Source: Chitinispirillaceae bacterium
GTDB lineage: Bacteria; Fibrobacterota; Chitinivibrionia; Chitinivibrionales; Chitinispirillaceae
Direction of reading: 5' to 3'
DNA length: 6,239 bases
NCBI GenBank assembly: GCA_016926315.1
Contig: JAFGOU010000039.1
Location: 1 to 6,239, forward strand
The position numbers and the translations under genes were made by a program. This document shows positions 1-6,239 of the stretch, one piece after another (the first letter of the stretch is position 1; each line of letters opens with the position of its first letter). Under the pieces are notes generated by a model. That model ran no database searches. It saw nothing but the letters and a program-made list of their open reading frames with translations, and had not been told where the DNA came from.

Positions 1-2706
1 GCGCAGCTCCTCGATTTCAATGAGCCTGCCGTTGTACTCCTCACGAACGGCGTCACGTGCCTTTTCCAGACCGGCGCGAACGTCGATCTGCGAGTCCTGC
101 TCTTCCTTGAGCGATACGGCCGACTGTTCAAGATTCGCCATCTCGGCGATTGATCGCTGTTTCTCCCCCGTTTTCTGCCGTTTGCGCTCACCGTTGCGCT
201 CATTGTCTTTTGTTAATCGCTCGACGTCCTGCCTGTCCTGCGAAAGCCGGTTGGCAAGACCCTGGGCCTCCAGTTCGGCGTTTTTCAGGTGTTCGGTCTT
301 CGCGCGGCGCTCATCTTCCATGGAACGAACGCCGGCCCGTGCCGTCTCGACCCTTGATTCAAGCTCGTCATACCTGCTCTGCTGAGCGGCCACGCCGGCC
401 TCACTCAAGGCGATTTCCGTTTCGAGCGCTTCGATACGGATCGTAAGGTCCGTCGTTTCGGAATGCAGCGAATGCGCCTTTTCCCCGATCGTCTGAAGCT
501 CGGTTTCGTAGTGACGGATGGCGGTCTGCTGCTCCTGGCAATTTCGCTGTCCCTTGTTTAATCTTTCATCGATTTCGCACAGCGCTTTTTTCGCCTCGTC
601 GCGGTTGATGATGCCGATATCTTTATCGTGCAGTACCGTGGTGTGCTCTTTTTTAGCGCGGTCGATGGAGAGCGCAAGCTGTTCGATCTGGAGTTTGCGC
701 TGAAGAATGCCCGCCTGTTCCTTTTTAGATTCACCGGCAATGACCGTTCCGTCGGTCCGGCATATGACCCCGTCGCGGCCGACAAACGTAAAGAAGCTGC
801 CGCGGTCCCGCGACAATGACAGCGCCTGTTCGCCGCTCTCGGTGATGACGACGCCTGCCAGCAGGTGCTCGCAGAGTTCTTCGAAGCCCGGCGCCGGCTG
901 AAGCAACGCGCGTATGTCCGTCCCGTCCGCTGGAGCGGACGGCTCGGCACGGTAGCGGGACAGGCGTTCAAGCGAAACCATGCAGGCGGTGCCGGCCTTT
1001 TCTGCGCGCACATGGTTCACTGCAGCCAGCAGATGTTCGTCGGTGTCGAATACAACGGTCTGCACCGCCGGCCCCAGGACCTTTTCAACCAGGGCGACGC
1101 TGCCTGCGTCGTTCACGCGGACCAGGTCGGCGACGATCCCCTTCGTCCCCGGCAGCCCTTTTGTCAATAGCTCCCTGACGCCGCTTTCGTAGCCTTCAAA
1201 CGAGGCGTCCAGGCCTTCAAGAAATTTCAGCTGGTTCTGGGACGCGTCGATCTGCGCCTCGAGCCGTTTTTCGCGTTCAACATATTCATGGTAGTGCCGG
1301 TCTTCCTCGTCGATCCGGGTGAGCAGGCGTTCCCGCGATGAAATGAGATTGCGGTTTTCTTCATCCATGACGACCAGCTTGTCCTGACACGCCGCGACCG
1401 CTTCTCGATACTCTTCGATACGCGACTCGGTCTGGGTACTTTCGCGCATGGCGCGGCTCCGCTGTTCGATGCTGTTCGCCAGTGACGCTTTAAGGGCGTT
1501 CAGCGCGTTGCGCGACTCGCCGATGCTATTGATCAACCCTATCTGTTCCCGCGAAAGGGCATCGGCGTCTTCCCGCGTCGACTGCAGGCGGCCGTCGAAC
1601 TGATTGAGGTCGGCGTTGATCGAGTCTCTGCGCTCGTCGAATTTCAGCAGTTCTGATTCACGCTCGATGGCGCATTTTTCAAGACGGATTTTTAGGGTGT
1701 CGTTTTCTTCGATCTGCGTGTCGATAGCGGCGACATCACGCTCGATACCGGCAATAAGTCCGGTGAGGCTTTTCAACCGTTCCGTGGTCACCGAAAGATC
1801 GCGGTCGAGCCGTATGATTTTTTCATTGGCCTCGCTCACGCTGCGCGACGCGGCTTCAAGGTCTTTTTCTTTTTCCAGTGCGGAAAGCTTCATCGTTTCG
1901 ATTCGCGACTCCTCAGCCGCGATCTTCGCTCGAGCTTTTTCCCGGCTGTCGATCATCTCATCGAGCTGGCAGCGCCGCGCGGCGAGCGTCTCCCCCAATA
2001 CCCTGAACTGCCGTTTCCAGTACCCGAGCTCCAGCGCCTTGAGATCGTCCCGGTAGGTTTTGTAACGACGCGCTTTTTCAACATGACGCGCGAGCATACG
2101 CACCTGACGGTCCACCTCCTGAACCTGATCGTTGATGCGCAGCAGATCCTGCCTGGTTTTGTCGAGCTGGCGAAGGCTTTCCCTGCGGCGTTGCTTGTAT
2201 TTGCCGATTCCCGCAGCCTCTTCGAAAAGTATCCGCCGTTCTTCCGCCTTATCGCTCAATATCGAATCGATCATGCCGCGTTCGATGGTGGTATAGGCGC
2301 TCGATCCGACGCCGGTATCGAGAAAAAGGTTATGAATATCGCGCAGCCTGCACGGGACTTTATTCAGACGGTATTCGCTTTCCCCGTTACGGAAAATCCG
2401 GCGTGATATGGATACCTCGCTGTATTCAACGGGAAGAATGCCCTTGTTGTTTTCGATGGTAAGCACCACCTCGGCCATATTGAGCGGCTGGCGTTTCTGC
2501 GTACCTGAAAAAATGACGTCCTGCATGGCGGTACTGCGCAACAGGGTTACCTTCTGTTCGCCGAGAACCCATCGTATGGCGTCAACAACATTGCTCTTAC
2601 CGCAACCGTTCGGACCGATAACCGCGGTCATCCCGGTTCCAAATTCCAGTTCGGTTTTTTCAGCAAAGGATTTGAAGCCGAAAATGGAGAGCTTGCGAAG
2701 GATCAT
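1..2706 (-). CDS. smc: Chromosome segregation/condensation ATPase SMC (N-terminal ~900 residues; 3' end beyond the window)
   Basis: SMC is the ATPase core of the bacterial condensin that organises and helps segregate the chromosome, normally with ScpA and ScpB. I read the frame triplet by triplet from the ATG at 2706 to base 1: 902 codons with no stop. The N-terminal head has the Walker A motif GPNGCGKS at residues 31-38 (K37), the Q-loop 'AIRWVLGEQ' at 43-51, the R-loop arginine R57, 'DTGVGSSAYT' at 130-139, and 'EEAAGIGKYK' near 162-171, all characteristic of bacterial SMC. A long charged, coiled-coil stretch follows (about 170-500). The globular hinge spans about 500-660 ('GLPGTKGIVADLV', 'VLGPAVQTVVFDTDEHL'), and then the returning coil runs off the left edge. 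Full-length relatives are about 1,150-1,200 residues, so the C-terminal head with the ABC signature and Walker B lies outside. The only start codon after the upstream in-frame stop (2746-2748) is this ATG. Its ribosome site is weak (AGAAAG, 7 bases upstream). Confidence 0.97.
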   Translation of the reverse strand, partial: MILRKLSIFGFKSFAEKTELEFGTGMTAVIGPNGCGKSNVVDAIRWVLGEQKVTLLRSTAMQDVIFSGTQKRQPLNMAEVVLTIENNKGILPVEYSEVSISRRIFRNGESEYRLNKVPCRLRDIHNLFLDTGVGSSAYTTIERGMIDSILSDKAEERRILFEEAAGIGKYKQRRRESLRQLDKTRQDLLRINDQVQEVDRQVRMLARHVEKARRYKTYRDDLKALELGYWKRQFRVLGETLAARRCQLDEMIDSREKARAKIAAEESRIETMKLSALEKEKDLEAASRSVSEANEKIIRLDRDLSVTTERLKSLTGLIAGIERDVAAIDTQIEENDTLKIRLEKCAIERESELLKFDERRDSINADLNQFDGRLQSTREDADALSREQIGLINSIGESRNALNALKASLANSIEQRSRAMRESTQTESRIEEYREAVAACQDKLVVMDEENRNLISSRERLLTRIDEEDRHYHEYVEREKRLEAQIDASQNQLKFLEGLDASFEGYESGVRELLTKGLPGTKGIVADLVRVNDAGSVALVEKVLGPAVQTVVFDTDEHLLAAVNHVRAEKAGTACMVSLERLSRYRAEPSAPADGTDIRALLQPAPGFEELCEHLLAGVVITESGEQALSLSRDRGSFFTFVGRDGVICRTDGTVIAGESKKEQAGILQRKLQIEQLALSIDRAKKEHTTVLHDKDIGIINRDEAKKALCEIDERLNKGQRNCQEQQTAIRHYETELQTIGEKAHSLHSETTDLTIRIEALETEIALSEAGVAAQQSRYDELESRVETARAGVRSMEDERRAKTEHLKNAELEAQGLANRLSQDRQDVERLTKDNERNGERKRQKTGEKQRSIAEMANLEQSAVSLKEEQDSQIDVRAGLEKARDAVREEYNGRLIEIEELR
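923..942. repeat. Perfect GC-rich inverted repeat inside the smc hinge
   Basis: CCGTCCGC (923-930), TGGA (931-934), GCGGACGG (935-942): eight perfect pairs with a 4-base loop. It encodes residues around 589-595, 'PSAPADG', a small-residue linker within the hinge region. No T tract follows on either strand, so it is not a terminator. Confidence 0.6.
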
Positions 2707-2713
2707 GGGGTTT

Positions 2714-2719
2714 CTTTCT
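2714..2719 (-). promoter_or_regulatory. Weak ribosome binding site of smc
   Basis: The purine stretch AGAAAG lies seven bases before the smc ATG. It is only a partial Shine-Dalgarno match, but no other start codon exists between the in-frame stop at 2746-2748 and this ATG, so the start is fixed by exclusion rather than by the strength of the site. Confidence 0.5.
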
Positions 2720-2770
2720 AAAAAGAATAGAAAAGCGCAAAAACACTACCTTTTGCTGCAATAAAAGTTT

Positions 2771-2799
2771 AATATACAATATATGGTAGGTGTAGTCAA
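2771..2799 (-). promoter_or_regulatory. Sigma70-type promoter for smc
   Basis: Reading the minus strand, TTGACT (2794-2799) is followed by exactly 17 bases and then TATATT (2771-2776). Each box differs from the housekeeping consensus (TTGACA, TATAAT) at one position, and the spacing is optimal. Transcription would start near 2764, giving a leader of roughly 58 bases before the smc ATG. It sits in the AT-rich gap after the hydrolase gene, so smc need not depend on read-through from upstream. The boxes are seen directly; activity is inferred. Confidence 0.75.
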
Positions 2800-2858
2800 G
2801 GAGAGATTTTCAGTCGATCGGTGTAAAAAGGGCCAAAAATCATTCGTTTTTAAAGGTT

Positions 2859-5555
2859 TTATTCGACAATCCCGATGATCCCCGTTTCTTCCGCCGCTGT
2901 ACCAAGAAGCGGATCGCCGATCTTCGTATGACGGCAAAAAAGGCCTTTCAGGGAACGGGCATCGATTGAAACGGCGCGCTCTTTTTCCCCGGCGATCGTT
3001 GATCGCGCAATCAGGCGGCCTGAAAAGGAAAACATCGCAATCTGAATCGTCGTACCCGGCGCCATACGGTCCCAGTGCGGCATGATGGTGACGCGTCCCT
3101 TATGCAAAGACCATGACACCATTTCGGGTTGTTTGGAAACCCGGCGCTCGATGACTTCCGGAGACAGGGTCGAGGTGACCGGCTCACCTACCGAGGATAG
3201 GCCGGCGCTGCCCGTTGCAAGCCCGCTTGCCTGTGCCGAGACCGTGATGGGGCCAGGAGTCTGTGTCGCCTGCACCAGTATCGAGGCAATGCCGGCAACC
3301 GCAGCGACGGGATTGGTTCCGAGGAGCCTTCCCTGCCCGGTCACGCTGAAAGTCACCGCATTGGACGCCGACGGCAGCACGGTGGAGCTGTCATCAACGA
3401 TCGAGGCATAGGCCAATGCAAAATCCGAACCGTCGGCTACAAGAAGGCGTGAGGCGGTGTCGATCGCCACCTGTACCGCTCGCGCCGCACCGGGCGTCCG
3501 GACCGTATGGGTGGCGCGCACCAGGTTGCCGATCAGCCCGTCGGCCCGAAGCAAACCCTGCTGGAAGCCTGACAGGGCAAAGGTAAACGGCGGGTGTTCG
3601 CACGATCGGGCGTATCCCGCGTTGTCGGGACTTCTGGTGGCAATGAGCGCATTGTTCAGATAGAGCGATACCTGATCGCAATTGCTGAAGACCTTTACCG
3701 AAAGTGAAGACTGGGCATTCCAGAAACTGGCGATATGCACCATCGGCCCGAGAGTCAATCCGGGGATGGCAAGATCAGGACGCTGCTGGCTTTTGAAAAA
3801 GAAATAGGAAAACTTCGGTATCCTGAAAAGGTCAGCCACACCGGACGCGAGAGGACTCTGCGCCCCCTGGTAATCATACATGCTCCACACCGCGTCACCG
3901 GTGAGCCACGACGAGCAGTCCTGGCGGGTCCAGCCGTACGCTTCGATATGATTGGCGACCGCCCGTAAAAGTGACGCCTCACCGGCGCTGCGGCTGACCC
4001 TGCTGGTCCCGGTCCAGCCGCCGTATTCCCAGTCGCCATATTCGGAAATGACGCAGGGTCTTGGTGAGCCGCTTCGCGTTCGTACTTCATGCTGGGTCGA
4101 GGACATGTATACCTCCAGTACGCCGCCCGCTCCCCAGTTCGCTTCTTCACCGCAGGTATAAAACAGTCCGGCGGGAAGCTCCTGATGCGCGGCGGTCTGG
4201 AACGGGCGCGACCAGATGGTATCGACATAGGATTCATTGGGGATCACTTCCCACAGGATGATGCTGGGATGATTGCGCTGATACCGCATCATGGAGCGAA
4301 GCTGGGTAATGCCGTTGTCGCGGAAAGCGGCGGTTTTATTGAAATACTGCCACCCGGGAACGCAGTTCATGGCCATGAGTCCCAGCCGGTCGCAGGCATC
4401 CAGAAACGATTGCGGCTGCATGTAGTGGCTCAGACGAACGAAATCCATTCCTCCCTCTTTCATCTTGAGGGCGTCGCGATACTGTCCCGAAAGCGGCACC
4501 GCGTTACCCACATAGGGATACTCCTGGTGCCGGTTTGCGCCGCGGAAGACCATACGCTGTCCGTTGATCGAAAAACCGCCGGAACGGGTAAAACTGATGC
4601 TCCTGATGCCGAACGTGGTGCTGATCTCGTCAGCGTTCCGCGTCCCGTCGCTGACCGCGGACTTCATCACGTACAGGTTCGGTGAATACGGGTGCCAGAG
4701 CCGGGGACTCGAGACGTTCATGGCCTGGGTAAAGGTGTATCCAGCGCCCGCTGCGATTGTCTGTGTTGCGGTGGAGGTCTGCACCGTCTGGCCGTCGTTC
4801 GAAAGAATGGTGCTGGTCAGCGAAACGGTTCGGCTGTCGGAATACTCGTTCTGCACATGGGTTTTGACCTGGACCGAAGCGTTGGAAGACGACACCGTCG
4901 GCGTGGTGATGAACACCCCTCCTCCGCCGGCGATGTTCGCGAGCAGCGGATCGGAAATATGCAGCTTATCGGTAACGATCGCGGTCACGTCACGATAGAG
5001 GCCGCCAAAGTAGGAAAGATCGGGAAGCGCATAGGTTCCGTTGAACGTGGTCGGCACGTATCCCACGGGAAAGGTGTTGTCAGCACGGTTATCAAGCCGT
5101 ACGGCGGCGACATTGTTCTGCGTCCAGGAAAGATGAGGCGTGATATCAATGGAAAAAGGCGTGTAGCCGCCGAGATAGGTGATTTTTTTAGTGCCGTTGA
5201 TCCATACCTCGGCCTTCTGCATGGCGCCTTCGAATCTGAACACCACTTTTTTGTCCTGCCATGAGGGTTGGGAGGCAAACGATTTTCGATACCAGCAATA
5301 GCCGAGATAGTTGGTCTGGGGGGTGAAACCAACATTCTCCACCCTGACCGTATGGGGCAGACAAACCGTTTCCCAGGAGTTGTCACTGAAGGAAACCGCA
5401 TCGGCGCCCGAAATGTCGCCGCGATAAAATTTCCAGTCGCGGGTGATACGGATCTCCTGATGCGGCGAGGTCTGGGAGACGGCCGTAGCCAGTACGGCCG
5501 ACAGCAGTAGAAAGACGACTTTGGGTACGATGGTGCGATTGGCAGCCACGGGCAT
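2859..5555 (-). CDS. Secreted glycoside hydrolase family 2 protein (beta-galactosidase-like)
   Basis: 898 residues. GH2 enzymes are retaining exo-glycosidases, mostly beta-galactosidases, beta-glucuronidases or beta-mannosidases. The substrate here cannot be fixed from sequence; beta-galactosidase-like is the best guess. A basic N-terminus and hydrophobic core (residues 1-27, 'KVVFLLLSAVLATAVS') form a Sec signal peptide. Then come the jelly-roll sugar-binding domain (about 34-190, 'YLGYCWYRKSF', 'VWINGTK'), an Ig-like domain (about 195-315), and the TIM barrel (about 320-590) with 'FRGANRHQEYP' and 'VRLSHY'. 'NHPSIILWEVIPNES' contains the acid/base E441, and 'VISEYGDWEYGGW' the nucleophile E505. 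A DUF4982-like domain (about 600-690, 'VSLYLNN') and a GH2 C-terminal Ig-like domain (about 690-790, 'GQGRLLGTNP') follow. The last ~85 residues resemble a sorting-type tail. The start at 5555 is chosen because it opens the signal peptide and has AAGGGG 7 bases upstream; the frame stays open to 5687, but that extension is not signal-like. The far C-terminus may be frameshifted (see findings). Confidence 0.9.
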   Translation of the reverse strand: MPVAANRTIVPKVVFLLLSAVLATAVSQTSPHQEIRITRDWKFYRGDISGADAVSFSDNSWETVCLPHTVRVENVGFTPQTNYLGYCWYRKSFASQPSWQDKKVVFRFEGAMQKAEVWINGTKKITYLGGYTPFSIDITPHLSWTQNNVAAVRLDNRADNTFPVGYVPTTFNGTYALPDLSYFGGLYRDVTAIVTDKLHISDPLLANIAGGGGVFITTPTVSSSNASVQVKTHVQNEYSDSRTVSLTSTILSNDGQTVQTSTATQTIAAGAGYTFTQAMNVSSPRLWHPYSPNLYVMKSAVSDGTRNADEISTTFGIRSISFTRSGGFSINGQRMVFRGANRHQEYPYVGNAVPLSGQYRDALKMKEGGMDFVRLSHYMQPQSFLDACDRLGLMAMNCVPGWQYFNKTAAFRDNGITQLRSMMRYQRNHPSIILWEVIPNESYVDTIWSRPFQTAAHQELPAGLFYTCGEEANWGAGGVLEVYMSSTQHEVRTRSGSPRPCVISEYGDWEYGGWTGTSRVSRSAGEASLLRAVANHIEAYGWTRQDCSSWLTGDAVWSMYDYQGAQSPLASGVADLFRIPKFSYFFFKSQQRPDLAIPGLTLGPMVHIASFWNAQSSLSVKVFSNCDQVSLYLNNALIATRSPDNAGYARSCEHPPFTFALSGFQQGLLRADGLIGNLVRATHTVRTPGAARAVQVAIDTASRLLVADGSDFALAYASIVDDSSTVLPSASNAVTFSVTGQGRLLGTNPVAAVAGIASILVQATQTPGPITVSAQASGLATGSAGLSSVGEPVTSTLSPEVIERRVSKQPEMVSWSLHKGRVTIMPHWDRMAPGTTIQIAMFSFSGRLIARSTIAGEKERAVSIDARSLKGLFCRHTKIGDPLLGTAAEETGIIGIVE
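2862..3119 (-). other. C-terminal sorting-domain-like extension of the GH2 enzyme
   Basis: About residues 813-898 follow the last Ig-like domain after a short polar linker. They have the strand pattern seen in the C-terminal secretion domains of FCB-group bacteria: 'WSLHKGRVTI', then 'IQIAMFSFSGRLIARS', then 'VSIDARSLKGLF'. Such tails usually end with a further strand beginning G-[LIV]-[YF]-x-[VI]. The annotated frame instead ends 'FCRHTKIGDPLL' and onward, which does not fit. Assignment to a particular secretion system is inference. Confidence 0.5.
5478..5555 (-). other. Signal peptide coding segment of the GH2 enzyme
   Basis: The first roughly 26 residues have the classical three-part layout: a short N-region with R7 and K12, a hydrophobic core 'VVFLLLSAVLATA', and a small-residue C-region ('ATAVSQ'). 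Cleavage would fall around residues 25-27, placing the mature enzyme outside the cytoplasm. No lipobox cysteine is present near the cleavage site, so a lipoprotein is unlikely. The exact cleavage position is inferred. Confidence 0.75.
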
Positions 5556-5562
5556 GATTGGA

Positions 5563-5568
5563 CCCCTT
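5563..5568 (-). promoter_or_regulatory. Ribosome binding site of the GH2 gene
   Basis: AAGGGG on the minus strand, seven bases before the ATG at 5555. It decides the start of the hydrolase in favour of the signal-peptide methionine over upstream in-frame codons as far as 5687. It lies in one arm of a possible six-pair hairpin with CTCCTT at 5574-5579. Confidence 0.7.
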
Positions 5569-5600
5569 GCCGGAAGGAGGGTGAAGACACATGGATGGAG

Positions 5601-5608
5601 ATAATATA
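5601..5608 (-). promoter_or_regulatory. Possible -10 region of the GH2 promoter
   Basis: The minus strand reads TATATTAT here, giving overlapping -10-like hexamers TATATT (5603-5608) and TATTAT (5601-5606) in an otherwise GC-rich leader. No good -35 box lies 16-18 bases upstream, which would fit a promoter that needs an activator. Transcription would start near 5594, about 40 bases before the start codon. This is a pattern match only. Confidence 0.4.
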
Positions 5609-5658
5609 AAAAGAAACGGGTCCGCCGTCGGAAGTTCGCCGGAAGGAAACGGCTATTC

Positions 5659-5676
5659 TGTTTACTGATGTAAACA
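5659..5676. promoter_or_regulatory. Perfect inverted repeat, candidate operator upstream of the GH2 gene
   Basis: TGTTTAC (5659-5665), TGAT (5666-5669), GTAAACA (5670-5676): two perfect 7-base arms around a 4-base centre. The centre lies about 112 bases before the hydrolase start codon and roughly 73 bases before the transcription start implied by the -10-like box. That position suits an activator. The symmetry suggests a dimeric regulator; TGTTTAC/GTAAACA arms recall LacI/GalR-type or other sugar-responsive operators, but the centre lacks the typical CG. As RNA it would form a hairpin without a U tract, so it is not a terminator. Confidence 0.5.
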
Positions 5677-5720
5677 CGTCCCTGCAAAGCGGCACAGGGG
5701 TCGATGAAACCGGTCGGTTT

Positions 5721-6239
5721 TCACGTTCGCGGAGGCATACCCCGCAAAGCCCTCTGAATCTCTATGTCGAGCTGGTTCTTGTCGTAAGGTTTGGTGAACC
5801 AGCGGTAGATCTTAAGCTTTTCGATGCTTTTTAACGGTGGCGGATATCCGGAAACCACAATGACCACGAGTTCGGGTTTGATCTGCCGCAGTTTCGCAAT
5901 GACCTGATGCGGGTCCTCTCCGGCGATTTTCCAGTCGGTGATAAGGATACGGCATTTGCCGCCGCTTTCCCTGAGATGCTTTGCCGCTTCGTCGCTTGAG
6001 GACGCCTCCAGTATGGCATAGTCGAACTCTTTAAGGAAAAACTTCATGATATTCCGTATTTTCGGGTCGTCTTCGAGCATGAGAAGGGTCGTGCTCGTGC
6101 GGTTGAGCATGAGGGACTTGGTATCGACATCGGAGTCTTCAACCGTTGCCCTGGGCAGTTCGATACGGAACGTGGTGCCGTTCGGGCCGGTCTGCTCGAC
6201 GTAGATCCTTCCGTAGTGAAGTGCGACGATGCGGCGCAC
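5721..6239 (-). CDS. Hybrid sensor histidine kinase, C-terminal part (end of ATPase domain plus receiver domain)
   Basis: The visible 172 residues are the end of a longer protein whose start lies beyond the right edge; the GTG at 6239 is an internal valine, not a start. Residues 1-34 ('RRIVALHYGRIYVEQ', then 'GPNGTTFRIELP') match the end of a histidine-kinase HATPase domain, including the glycine-rich G2-like box that helps bind ATP. A short linker leads to a receiver domain (about 50-168) with all key residues: the acidic cluster E56-D57-D58, phospho-acceptor D102 in 'ILITDWKI', S130 in 'VVSGY', and K150 in 'FTKPYD'. The protein ends straight after the receiver, with no DNA-binding output domain. 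Phosphate is therefore probably passed on through a phosphorelay to a separate protein. The signal sensed cannot be told because the N-terminus is missing. The next gene on the same strand starts 165 bases downstream. Confidence 0.92.
   Translation of the reverse strand: MRRIVALHYGRIYVEQTGPNGTTFRIELPRATVEDSDVDTKSLMLNRTSTTLLMLEDDPKIRNIMKFFLKEFDYAILEASSSDEAAKHLRESGGKCRILITDWKIAGEDPHQVIAKLRQIKPELVVIVVSGYPPPLKSIEKLKIYRWFTKPYDKNQLDIEIQRALRGMPPRT

Noticed and set aside
1604..2056. 150-codon open frame on the plus strand within smc
   Set aside because: It is antisense to an unbroken and clearly recognisable SMC frame. Its translation is serine/arginine-rich and low in complexity, as expected of a shadow of coiled-coil code.
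2831..2856. AT-rich hairpin after the GH2 stop, considered as a terminator
   Set aside because: The stem is only AAAAA/TTTTT with a CC/GG pair beyond a bulge. A short T run follows (after GGCCC), but the structure is too weak to call.
2746..2937. 63-codon minus-strand frame spanning the GH2 end and the gap before smc
   Set aside because: It overlaps the hydrolase end and the smc promoter, has no evident domain, and looks like chance read-through of AT-rich intergenic DNA.
4089..4685. 198-codon plus-strand open frame opposite the GH2 barrel
   Set aside because: It lies wholly antisense to the conserved GH2 catalytic region, which is under protein constraint. The translation shows no recognisable domain.
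5556..5687. N-terminal extension of the GH2 protein to an ATG at 5687
   Set aside because: The frame is open, but the extension would bury the signal peptide internally and covers the dyad, the -10-like box and the ribosome site. The ATG at 5555 has both a ribosome site and a signal peptide.
4985..5695. 236-codon minus-strand frame overlapping the GH2 N-terminus
   Set aside because: It overlaps the signal peptide and sugar-binding domain in another frame. Its translation is proline/arginine-rich with no domain, while the GH2 frame shows clear family motifs.
5707..5720. AAACC/GGTTT hairpin just after the kinase stop codon, considered as a terminator
   Set aside because: Only five pairs, mostly A-T, around a 4-base loop, and no T tract follows in the direction of transcription.
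5721..6239. Hybrid two-component system of the kind that fuses sensor, receiver and AraC-type DNA-binding domain to control polysaccharide genes
   Set aside because: The protein ends directly after the receiver domain and has no helix-turn-helix output domain. The rest of the gene is outside the window, so a direct link to the hydrolase is unsupported.

Overview
The window carries three genes, all on the minus strand, in transcription order from right to left: the 3' end of a hybrid sensor histidine kinase (6239 to 5721, cut by the right edge), a complete secreted glycoside hydrolase family 2 enzyme (5555 to 2859), and the first ~900 codons of the chromosome-condensation ATPase gene smc (2706 to 1, cut by the left edge). 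I see no convincing gene on the plus strand. The plus-strand open frames are GC-rich shadows of these three genes. I see no rRNA, tRNA, CRISPR array, insertion sequence or phage gene.

Organism: this is a bacterium of moderately high GC. The hydrolase has a Sec signal peptide, a multi-domain beta-galactosidase-like body, and a C-terminal ~85-residue beta-rich extension containing 'FSFSGRLIA' and 'SLKGLF'. That pattern resembles the C-terminal sorting-type domains of the Fibrobacterota/Bacteroidota (FCB) group. A Fibrobacterota-like or related FCB origin is my inference, with modest confidence; the SMC and kinase fragments do not settle it.

Layout: the 165-bp gap between the kinase and the hydrolase (5556-5720) is rich in signals. 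It holds a perfect 7-4-7 dyad (TGTTTAC-TGAT-GTAAACA), an AT-rich -10-like box, a good ribosome binding site, and a small hairpin that could mask that site. This suggests the hydrolase is regulated separately, probably in response to sugar. The 152-bp gap between the hydrolase and smc (2707-2858) holds a near-consensus housekeeping promoter (TTGACT, 17 bp, TATATT), so smc is probably transcribed independently of the carbohydrate gene.

How they work together: smc is a housekeeping gene and is probably only a positional neighbour. The kinase and hydrolase could be linked, through sensing and polysaccharide use, but nothing in the sequence proves it. I did not find an obviously new multi-gene system. 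The points most worth a second look are the dyad operator upstream of the hydrolase, the ribosome-site hairpin, and a possible frameshift at a six-base homopolymer that would change the hydrolase's C-terminal tail.
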